19,723 nt of DNA from Spirogloea muscicola (lineage: Eukaryota; Streptophyta; Zygnematophyceae; Spirogloeales; Spirogloeaceae), in the NCBI GenBank assembly GCA_009602725.1, contig WELB01000243.1, positions 61,199-80,921 of the forward strand, in the 5' to 3' direction. A program made the translations under genes and the position numbers. Under the pieces are notes generated by a model that saw nothing but the letters and a program-made list of their open reading frames with translations, ran no database searches and was not told where the DNA came from. Positions 1 to 7,352 of this stretch are shown piece after piece; the stretch's first letter is position 1; the number at the start of each line of letters is the position of its first letter.

Positions 1-2
1 CC

Positions 3-191
3 CGGTGCCCGCCGCGTGGCGCGTGCAGCCCCGCTCATGCGGGCGCGACGGAAGCCCCCCCCCGGGCAGCCATCATGGCCCCGCCACCAGGCCCCCCCCG
101 CCTTGGCCTGAACGAGGACAGCCGCTTCCAGGAACGGGGGCTGGGAGAGGCCAGCCCTGGTTCGCTGCAACCTGCGTTTGCATCCCCTTAG
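3..191 (+). CDS. Possible terminal exon of an upstream gene (partial)
   Basis: This frame is open from base 3 to a TAG at 189-191, 62 codons with mostly G or C in third positions. An in-frame ATG lies at 75. The tail is proline-rich and then becomes an ordinary mixed sequence (GLNEDSRFQERGLGEASPGS). It matches no family I know. It could be the last exon of a + strand gene entering from the left, or a chance opening in GC-rich DNA. An overlapping frame (5-199) is also open, so the choice rests only on composition. Confidence 0.25.
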   Translation, partial: RCPPRGACSPAHAGATEAPPRAAIMAPPPGPPRLGLNEDSRFQERGLGEASPGSLQPAFASP

Positions 192-607
192 CCGACTAAC
201 TCATCACCCCGTTACCAGGGCACTTGTGAGGCCAGAAATCAAATCGGCCTCTCTTTCAATCTCATGCGCACCGAGGCGCGCCTCCTCTCTTGCACGTTCT
301 TGCCTGAACAATGCATTGGCTTGAAGTGGCCACGCGGTCCTTCCAAGCGCACCCCGCGCGAGGCTTCTCTCTCTTGCATGACGCTCTGCGCGCGCCTTCT
401 CTTCTTCTGGAAGCGCTCCGCTTCACTCTCGCATGCGCCTCGCAAGTCCCGCTCCACCGGTCCCGGGCTTCTTAGGCCATTGACCGGCGGCCGGGTCTGC
501 CAGGGGCGATGCCCGGCTTCTACGCCGCCGGTTCGCTCGCACAAGTCTTCCGCATGCGCCTGGCCGTATCGCTTCAACGCTCCCTTGCCCACGCCGTCCA
601 CACGCGA

Positions 608-709
608 GCAGGCCATGCTATGGCCGCCGCCTCTGGGTCTCGGCGGAGGAGTGCCTCTTTCCCTGCAGCGAGCTACTCAGACCTGATGTTGCTCACTCGT
701 GGGTACTGA
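608..709 (+). repeat. Coding-like repeat tail, copy B1
   Basis: The frame reads about 33 codons and stops at TGA 707-709. Its last residues are FPAASYSDLMLLTRGY. Two further copies with the same ending lie at 6186-6284 and 6493-6591, and a frameshifted relic lies at 6797-6845. Differences between copies fall largely in third codon positions. No ATG-initiated gene model is obvious, so this may be the 3' end of a repeat-borne or transposon-derived reading frame. Confidence 0.55.
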
Positions 710-749
710 GCTTCCCTGCATCGTCTCTGTGTTCTGCAGTGTTTTGTAG

Positions 750-905
750 TGTAGTCCTTTTTCCGGCTCCTCTTTCTTTGGCTTTGGACATTGTCCATTC
801 TTTTTTGGGCTGGCTTTGCCAGCCCCTCTTCTCTATGGGCGCGCACTTCTTCTCTCAGCCCCTGCCTTCCGTCGGAAGAGCTGCTTCTGTGCAGGCTCCT
901 CACGA
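750..905 (+). repeat. Repeat module A1 with perfect hairpin
   Basis: This is a pyrimidine-rich block directly downstream of the B1 tail. It resembles the 5650-6720 modules: CTTTGGACATTGTCCATTCT, then GGGCTGGC, then CTCAGCCCCTGCC and GAAGAGCTGCTTCTG. Bases 807-825 form a perfect 8-bp stem (GGGCTGGC/GCCAGCCC) with a TTT loop. It is clearly diverged from the right-hand copies. Confidence 0.6.
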
Positions 906-1353
906 CTGTTACTCTGGCCTAGAAATCGACCGGAGTTGTGACCGGTCAATATCTAGCTGGCCTCCTTGTGCAGCCTCTCTCACCCCACCCTCACAAGTAT
1001 GTTACTTTCCATAAGCAAGCCTGTATGCCACAGCTAAGAGCCTCGCTGGGCTGCTCAGCAATCCGTTCTTGTGGGGACCAATAAAGCCCACTCGTCCAGC
1101 CGATTCTTGTCGGCATTCGAGTGTAGCAGTTGACATTAGGTTCACGCCAGTCCAGTCCTTGTACTGATCCTAATCTCCAATAGATGTTGGGAGGGTCTCT
1201 GAGAAGCTCGGTCATTGCATACACACGCTGCAATGTCAGGCGACTACAGAAGTGGCTGACCCAGAGTAGTACTAAGCAACACGACTAACTACACTACTGA
1301 AGTCCTGCTCACCGTGCAAGCCTTCTGCCAGGCCTCCATTGTGAGGTGGCAAT

Positions 1354-1374
1354 GCCTTCCATGCATGGGAAGGC
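1354..1374 (-). promoter_or_regulatory. Hairpin in 3' flank
   Basis: GCCTTCC (1354-1360) pairs with GGAAGGC (1368-1374) around a self-complementary ATGCATG centre. It lies about 110 bases past the phosphatase stop codon on the transcribed strand. A role in 3' end formation or mRNA stability is only a guess. Confidence 0.35.
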
Positions 1375-1390
1375 GTAAGCTTAATCAATA

Positions 1391-1437
1391 GACCTCATGA
1401 AGAATATGCCTACAATCTTGAGCGGCCTCATGAGGTC
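1391..1437 (-). promoter_or_regulatory. 10-bp inverted repeat in 3' flank
   Basis: GACCTCATGA (1391-1400) is perfectly inverted at 1428-1437 (TCATGAGGTC), leaving a 27-base loop. In the phosphatase transcript it would fold about 50-90 bases after the stop codon, just upstream of the 1354-1374 hairpin. Confidence 0.35.
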
Positions 1438-1483
1438 GTGTCTGTACAGGTCATCTTGACTCCTCAGGTGCCGCATATCCAGT

Positions 1484-4400
1484 TTAAAAGTCCTCATCAG
1501 CTAAGCTCGGGCGTGTAACTGGAACAGACCATCGTCCGAGGTGGGCGGTGTAGTTGAGGCATCTCACCACGCCCTTCCCTGTTGGCCCGTCGGGAAAGTC
1601 AATAACACTCACACTGCCCGGATCCAGATGGAAGGAGCCCACGCATGCTTGCGTAAGGTCCAGGCAGTGACCGAGCATGGCGGTGTGAACAAGCTCGTGG
1701 CCTACAACCACCAGACTGCGGCCCTTCTCGTGAAGATCATGCGATCCCCCTGGAATTGACGTGCAAGGACTTGCCGCTTTGTCAGTATGGAGATCTGAAT
1801 GCACTGGCATATCTGGGAGGCTACTCAGCCCCTATCTGGGCTGCGGTGAATGCTGACGGCTAAATTTCACACTGTATAAACCTGTAACGTTGTGCCATGT
1901 ACCATGGACGGGAAGAGCAAAAGCTGCAGGTCCTCACCCTCTACGGCAGGCACATTGGACTTGTCGAGGAATGCAAGGGAGCTTTCCCAGGCCCTGCCAG
2001 CTCGTTCCCACATGCTCGTCAGGTCCTCACCACCCTCCACTGTATGATGCTGCAGCTGATCTTCCCACCTATCCTGCTTTGATGCTTCAATCTTGGGCAT
2101 GCCCTGCACGAATAGCAACCAGGCCATTCCAGCCTTTCGCTCGTTATTACCATCTTTGGCTCCTTGGCATTATGAAATCAGCTGAGACGACTTAAACCGA
2201 CATTGCTCGTCTCACTTCACAGCCAAGGGGAGCAAGGACGACCATGCTTACCTTCCACTCGCCCAAATCCAATTCCCGCAAGTCAGGAAGCTCGACCATT
2301 TCTACTGCCCGGGGTATGCACTCCTCACTAGTAGATGACAGACAGTGTGCCCCTTCTTGCACCTGCTCAAGATTGAGAGGTGTTTACTCAATTCACAGGA
2401 GACGGAAGCTCGAAAACCTGGATGAGGGAGGAGCCCCAGGCCAAGGGGCTGGGAGGGCGGGTGGGGAGGGTGGGAAGGGCAGGTGGTTGGCGTGAAGGGC
2501 TGGAGTATGCGTGCACTGGGGTAGACAAATGTGAGTCTGGTTGACTGCCTTTGGGCTTAAGTGGAGGCAGCTGCAACAAGCCCTATGACTACACCACAAA
2601 TATGGGACTCCTAGCCTTGTAAGGTTCATATGGTAGGAGACAGAGATGTACGGTAGCCATCGTGGGTTGTTGGCAATCTTGATGGACAGAATCATGCCAC
2701 TATGATTGCATAAGCAATGCAAGATAGTTGCAAAGGCAGTGTAAGATGGACCAGGTTGTGTACGCAAGGCTACCTCTATGATGGCTTCTGCAGTCCTGCG
2801 GGCGCGTGGCAATGGACTGGAGACAAGAGCATCCACCTCTACGTCAAGCAGAAGCTCTGCTGTCTTGCGTGACTGCATACCACAGGCATTCAGAAACTTG
2901 TCACAAAGAAAATCTGAGATCAGTGAGTAATGCCCGGATAAGGTCAATCCCTCTGAGACAGTACGGATATGAACTGCTGCCTACAGCTCATTGAAATATA
3001 TGATTGGTAACTGCCCTTCTGACTTTCTCTGCAAGCATTCACAGACATCATTCCATGGTGTACGCTTTGTGCAACAGCAAGCAGCTACTAAGGTTCATCA
3101 GGCTATTGAATGACAGCCATAAGAAACTGACATGAATTCGAAGGGAACTCATATGCTCTCGAGAAGAAGCAAGCAGAAATCTGAGTGCAACCCACGAGGA
3201 GCTTGGCTGAGAGGTCACCTGAATGATGCCAAGCATGTTTAGCTCCTCATCTTCTGAGCTAGCAAAGCGATCCTGCGGTGATGTTCCAGTAAGAGTCAGC
3301 TACACAGAGATTGCAGCTACTCATGACGATTGATCTATAGACGTGGATATATGACGTACAAATCATAGGATCATCCATGCAATTATTAGTACTGGAGCTT
3401 CTGAGAGGCAAGGGCTATCTAGCAATGAGGTACTTACCCGAGCTGTGCTGTTTGTTGCGCCGTGGCAAACCAATATCATCCTACTCTTGGCCTTGCGCCC
3501 ACCCGATGTTGCTGCAGCTACTGGAGGGCTCGGTGTCTGCAAGGCATCACCTCCAAGTCACATGGGACCTCTTGACAGCACCGACGAAGGGTGTTGCAAT
3601 CAAGCTAAGAGCTCAATATCTGCATTCAGTCATAGCTACGACGGAAGACTCCAGTGGAGGATTATATCCGTCGTTGTTGGTGCACTGCATGTTCTAGTAA
3701 TTGCACAGCTGCCTGTAAGCTGACTGTTTATGTGACATAAAGTATGCCTCAGTATATACATGATAAGATGGAAAGACCAATGCTCCCTTCATAAGCATGA
3801 CTCCAGTTGTCCACCTGTGGCCTGTTTGGCTGGATGCTGGGTTGGAAGCAGCGGCAGTGCTAGTAGGGCAACAGTGCGTATAGGTTCTGACAGTAAGTTG
3901 AGAAGGTGACGCCGTTGATCAGGAGTACTCAAACTGCAAGAACACATGCCTGATTGAGTCGGTCGAGGCAGACGTAAGGAGGCCCATCGCCGCTGCTGCG
4001 TGGCGTGAAGTCCAGCACGCTCACACCGCAGTTGCTCTGTAGCAGCTTGCGGAAGTAGCTGGGCCCAAGTCCTGCAGTTTGCGATTATAAGGATCGACTC
4101 TGTTATGCATATGCACCCCGGCATGTACGTCAGGCCAATGTAAACAGCTGCTCAGTCTCTTCTGGTCAATGCAGGTGCTCCAGTTGATGCCTGCTACTTG
4201 ACGCATCTGTCTGAGCTGTGACAGCAAGGTCCACATGCAGCAGCATGCCGGCATCGTCACTTGCCAGTGGCAGTTGCGACCAAGGCCTGGTTGACGGCAT
4301 TGTGCGCGACGACCAGAATCGACTCGTGCTCGCTGCTGAGAATGATGTCCCAGCAAGTCTTGGCCCTCGCCCACAGCTCCCGCACTGGGAAGTGCCCATC

Positions 4401-5498
4401 GATCTCGAAGTTGGCTGCATCCTTCTGCCACATCTTGTATGCTTCCCCGTACTTTGCTTTACCTTCCTCCTTGAAGAGGCCCTGAAAGCGAAGGTGTCCA
4501 AAGGATAGGTGGACTGAGACTCTGCTATCCATTGGGGAAGCAGCTACTCTGCTGCAACGAGGTGAATAGGGCGACAGTGAATCTTGAGCAGCTCAGATAC
4601 GCCCTCGTATCAGCACTCGTCCTGCTGATACAGTACAGCGCTAAAGTCATCAAGGAGCTGATGAAGCTAGGCACCCTCAGACAGTGACGGGCTTGCCTGA
4701 AAGGAGTAGAGATCAATCTCTCGTAAGTCATCGATGGAGATCATGGGCGCTTTGCGGGAGCTCCAGATGATCTCCGCCGTGTGACTTGACCGCGTCAGCG
4801 GACTGCATTACATGGATCAGGCAGATTAATTGATGCCTGCAGCTATCACTGGGACTCTACCTTCTGAAGGCCTTGCTTAGGCTGCCCATCGAGCACGCTG
4901 TAGATTGTGCGTGTGGAGAGTGCCGCTGTTCAGTAGAGCTCAGCAGCGAGCAGGGAGCATGCAATGCAGCATACGATCGTGCTTCGCTACGGGGGACCAC
5001 TGCGAGACTGGCGCTGGCAAGGCCAGCACTGCTCTCCCATGCCCCCCATGGATGCACCACGATAAAAATGAAGCCCGACAGGGCCACAGTGAATATGGCG
5101 GCGCGGCGAGCACGAGGTGCCGTCTGGAACGCTGCATCCAGTGGACGGAAGCGGGCCGGTGGCCAGACCTGTGGAAGCAGGCATCGAAGGAGTCGCCGAG
5201 CAGCATGACGCGCGAGGTCTCGGCCTGGCTCAGGCCCTTGGCGGTGAGCTCGGAGTGGTTGGAGGAGCCCTGGATGCGGCCGGTGGCGTTCCAGGTGCTC
5301 TCGCCGTGCCGCACCAGCACCACGCGCTTCGGCCCGCTGATGTGCGGCAGCGTCTGCCCCGGNCTTGCATTGTACTTCAGGTCAATCAGGCCATTCATCT
5401 CTCAATGCACGCTCCATTCAGCTATGCCGGTGACTACAGCCGCCCCTCCATTCCATCTCTCAGTCATTTATTCAACTCCCGACTTTCGCGGCCGCCCT

Positions 5499-5532
<34 letters not shown>

Positions 5533-5535
5533 CAT
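1484..5535 (-). CDS. 2-carboxy-D-arabinitol-1-phosphatase-like protein, two histidine-phosphatase domains
   Basis: Family role: dephosphorylates the tight-binding Rubisco inhibitor CA1P and related sugar phosphates in the plastid. Proposed exons: 5477-5535 (weak), 5169-5363, 4697-4802, 4265-4481, 3950-4071, 3438-3536, 3219-3272, 2774-2872, 2252-2362, 1938-2103, 1484-1749. From 5363 on, all phases agree; the total is about 497 residues, close to the plant proteins. Domain 1 shows VVLVRHGESTWN, SPLTRSSHTAE, REIDLYSFQG and VVAHNAVNQ, which are the phosphohistidine, phosphate-binding and second-histidine motifs. Domain 2 shows ILVCHG, SSPLPRARRTAE, LRELDLGEW and VVVGHELVH, then the plant-like ending IDFPDGPTGKGVVRC and TAHLGRW. 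Exon 1 (ATG at 5535, then an 11-alanine run) is inferred only from phase, and an ATG at 5398 is an alternative. An N at 5363 sits at the presumed acceptor. No convincing transit peptide is visible. Three introns have GC donors. Family call is strong; substrate is inferred. Confidence 0.9.
2445..2479 (+). other. G-quadruplex-type G-run cluster
   Basis: Eight runs of three or four G separated by one or two bases, on the + strand, which is the non-transcript strand of the phosphatase gene. It lies in the intron 2363-2773, about 80 bases from the acceptor, so the pre-mRNA carries the C-rich complement. Loops of one base suggest a stable quadruplex in DNA. Confidence 0.55.
3537..3949 (-). other. 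GC-AG intron 3 of the trio
   Basis: The donor reads CAG|GCATGT and the acceptor CCTTGCAG|ACACCG. The join gives LDRLNQ followed by TPSPPV, the expected family sequence, in phase 0. A GT four bases downstream would put the next exon out of frame. Confidence 0.8.
4072..4264 (-). other. GC-AG intron 2 of the trio
   Basis: The donor reads ACTG|GCAAGT and the acceptor CTGCAG|GACTTG. The join gives ATATG-LGPSYFRKLLQSN in phase 1. The nearby GT option (GGCAA|GTGACG) would shift the frame and lose the conserved LLQSNCGVSVLDF. Confidence 0.8.
4482..4696 (-). other. GC-AG intron 1 of the trio
   Basis: The donor reads TTTCAG|GCAAGC and the acceptor CGCTTTCAG|GGCCTC. The join gives LYSFQ-GLFKEEGK in phase 0, matching the family. 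Apart from the C at +2 the donor is close to consensus, which is typical of genuine GC-AG introns. Confidence 0.8.
5500..5532 (-). repeat. (GCC)11 microsatellite, possible polyalanine start
   Basis: Eleven GCC triplets on the minus strand directly follow an ATG (5533-5535). If this is the phosphatase start codon, they encode 11 alanines. A possible donor at 5476 (GGGA|GTTGAA) has the phase needed to join the exon ending at 5169. Replication slippage is likely, so its length may vary between strains. Confidence 0.5.
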
Positions 5536-5767
5536 CGGGAGAGGCGGGCTGGCGGCGGGCGCGACGCGGGTCGACGAGCCGACCAGCTCGGGCTGCCTCC
5601 ACCGCTACTTCGCCGCCCGCCTTCCACTCCCCGTGGGCTTCCTTGTGCGGCTCCTTCAGACCTTGTCCATTCCTTTGGGCTGGCCTCTGCCAGCCACCAG
5701 TTAATGTGGCCGCGCTTGCTCCCTTCTGCGGAATCCACCAAAAGCGAGCGCAAAGCCTGCCGGCCTG

Positions 5768-5880
5768 CCGGTCTCTTCAGGGCCCTTAGTAGCTGCTTTA
5801 GCTCGTAGTTTGGACCCTTCGCACCTTGTCAATTCTTTTCGGGCTCGCTTCTCACAGACCTTGCCCCCACTGGGAGAGCC
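5768..5880 (+). repeat. Repeat module A3
   Basis: It starts with a CTCTTCAGGGCCC-type leader shared with 6311 and continues through AGCTCGTAGTTTGGACCCTT and the A core. It differs from the 5940 and 6342 copies at about a dozen positions. Here the stem half CAGCCC is changed to CAGACC and its partner to GGGCTC. Confidence 0.65.
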
Positions 5881-5939
5881 ACTTCCCTCCGCCGGCGATG
5901 AGCTTGTGGCGCTGGTGGTGGACGTGCCAAGGGGCGTTA

Positions 5940-6030
5940 GCTCGTAGTTTGGCCCTTTCGAACCTTGTCAATTCTTTTCGGGCTGGCTTCTCACAGCCCT
6001 TGCCCCCATTGGGAGAGCCACTTCTTCTGC
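5940..6030 (+). repeat. Repeat module A4
   Basis: Nearly identical to 6342-6432: by eye four differences in about 88 bases. It contains GGGCTG and CAGCCC, which pair as a 6-bp stem over an 8-base loop. The close match to the other copy points to recent duplication or gene conversion. Confidence 0.75.
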
Positions 6031-6185
6031 GTTGGGCAGTCGGTGGCTGGACCTCCCTGCAGCGGCTTGCACGGCGGGCCATTGATCGTCGGGAGGGACA
6101 GCGCGTAAGTGGCTCTCCTAACTGTGGTTTCGGCCCTTCCTTGTCCATCTTTCTGGGCTGGCCAATCTCTCTCTATCTTCTGCGT

Positions 6186-6284
6186 GCTGGCCGTGCTCTC
6201 GCTGCGGCCTCCGGCTTTCGTCAGGGGGATAGTTTTCCGGCAGCTAGTCTGTCGGATGTGAGGCTCCTCACTCGTAACCACTGA
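6186..6284 (+). repeat. Coding-like repeat tail, copy B2
   Basis: It reads AGRALAAASG, seven residues, then PAASLSDVRLLTRNH and a TGA stop. Compared with B1, most codons of the shared core differ only silently (for example TTC/TTT, CCT/CCG, TCA/TCG, GAC/GAT). The frame stays open upstream to 5826 without an ATG near that point. Confidence 0.55.
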
Positions 6285-6341
6285 GTGGTCCATCCTCCCC
6301 CGTTCTGCCATAGCCTCTTCAGGCCCCGCAGTCGCTGCTTA

Positions 6342-6432
6342 GCTAGTAGTTTGGCCCCTTCGAACCTTGTCAATTTTTTTCGGGCTGGCTTCTCACAGCC
6401 CTTGCCCCCATTGGGAGAGCCACTTCTTCCCA
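6342..6432 (+). repeat. Repeat module A6
   Basis: The best match to A4 (5940-6030), including the same GGGCTG/CAGCCC inverted pair. It starts about 60 bases after the B2 stop and shares the CTCTTCAGGCCC leader (from 6314) with A3. Confidence 0.75.
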
Positions 6433-6492
6433 GCCCCCGCCCGCTTTGAAAGAGCTCACTTCCTCTGTGTGGGCTGGCCTCTCAACTTGCCG

Positions 6493-6591
6493 GCAGGCCG
6501 CGCTAGTGCTTCTGCTTCTGGGTCTTATCGGGGTGTTTATTTTCCAGCTGCGCGTTACTCCGACTTGCTGTTGCTAACTCGGAGGTACTAA
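6493..6591 (+). repeat. Coding-like repeat tail, copy B3
   Basis: It reads AGRASASASG, then PAARYSDLLLLTRRY and a TAA stop. Compared with B1, seven shared codons differ silently while the encoded residues F, P, A, S, D, L, T and R are kept. The stop is at the same place but uses a different stop codon. Confidence 0.55.
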
Positions 6592-6796
6592 GCTCCCCTC
6601 CGCTGTGTGGTTTAGGCGCTTTTTCGGCGGCTCTTTGGACCTTGTCGATTCTTTTTGGGCTTGCCTTTCACAGCCACTTCCTTAAGTTGCAAGAGCTGCT
6701 CTCTCACAGCCATTTGTGGTACTTTGATGGAGCTACATCTCTTTCTGCCTGAACGCAGTCCTCCCCGCCTTCGGCGGGCTTGTCAATCGCCGGCTG

Positions 6797-6845
6797 GCAT
6801 TCGGGCATCATTTAGCGACTCTACGTGCTGACTCGTGGTTACTGA
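6797..6845 (+). pseudogene. Decayed repeat tail, copy B4
   Basis: The ending LTRGY-stop (TGA 6843-6845) and the preceding A-S-F-S-D are recognisable. One base is missing between them, so the frame is broken. It follows an A-type module at 6630-6720, keeping the array order. Confidence 0.45.
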
Positions 6846-6850
6846 GCGGT

Positions 6851-7352
6851 CAGCTTAGCAGCTGGTGATGAACATCTGTCAGTGTGCTTGCCTTTGTACT
6901 TGCCCACTCAGGCCCTCCACAACTCAATTCACACTGCATTTTCCTTCGTGAAGAGCTGCTTCTTCTGCTGGAACAGGCTAAGCCCAGTCCACCATGCAGA
7001 TGTCCAACTTTCTGCAGATGTGAAGGCAATCTAAACCCCACCCTGCGTTGAGGACCCCTGCTTCTACTTGCAGCCCCAACTCTGACATTCGGAGAGCACA
7101 CTTCGGCTCAAAGCCGTATATGCAACCTTGTGCCGCTGCCCAACTCTAGCTTCCATACAAGAACTTGCTCTAGTGCAATGCTTTGGCTGGGTGAATGATG
7201 TAGCTTTGCAGCAAGGTACGAGTGGGTCCAGGACAGTTGCTTTCTTAAGACCCTATGCCTTGACCACTTCACAGCAACATGTGGCTCCGCCGCTTGGAGT
7301 TCCAAAAACAACACACATGGTTGACTTGCAAAGCCACGCCAATGGGCATCAT
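6851..7352. other. Gap with no supported gene
   Basis: This should include the 3' UTR of the minus-strand gene that stops at 7353. The open frames here have no splice-site support and no recognisable motifs. I see no further repeat copies. Confidence 0.5.

Larger units (their letters stand above)
906..1483. other. Intergenic and 3' flank of the phosphatase gene
   Basis: No coding frame here is supported by splice signals or family similarity. The right part should hold the 3' UTR of the minus-strand phosphatase gene, whose stop codon is at 1484-1486. Two inverted repeats at 1354-1374 and 1391-1437 are the only structure I see. Confidence 0.5.
5650..6850 (+). repeat. Composite repeat array, modules A and B
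   Basis: This 1.2-kb block fills most of the gap between two minus-strand genes. It contains several A modules (about 5660-5696, 5768-5880, 5931-6030, 6130-6165, 6311-6432, 6630-6720). Each is built on CTTGTCAATTCTTTTCGGGC, then CACAGCCCTTGCC and GGGAGAGCCACTTC, in varying states of decay. It also contains three B modules ending in a shared short reading frame. B tails are followed within about 30-60 bases by an A module, as also happens at 608-905. I do not recognise the family, and I see no transposase or reverse-transcriptase motif. Confidence 0.7.

Noticed and set aside
264-686. A 140-codon + strand frame in the left flank as a gene.
   Set aside because: Ser/Pro/Arg-rich, with no recognisable family. 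It overlaps the B1 tail in a different frame, and it is the B1 frame that is shared with other copies.
3934-3949. A 16-base intron in the phosphatase gene (GCATGTGTTCTTGCAG), with the downstream frame to 3789 as coding.
   Set aside because: Far too short for a spliceosomal intron. The exon at 3438-3536 continues the family sequence (TPSPPV..., GGRKAKSRMILVCHG) in correct phase, so the real acceptor is at 3537.
5826-6284. A 152-codon + strand open frame as a complete gene.
   Set aside because: It starts with TTG, not ATG, and much of its length is A-module repeat in frames that differ between copies. Only the last ~32 codons show coding-like conservation.
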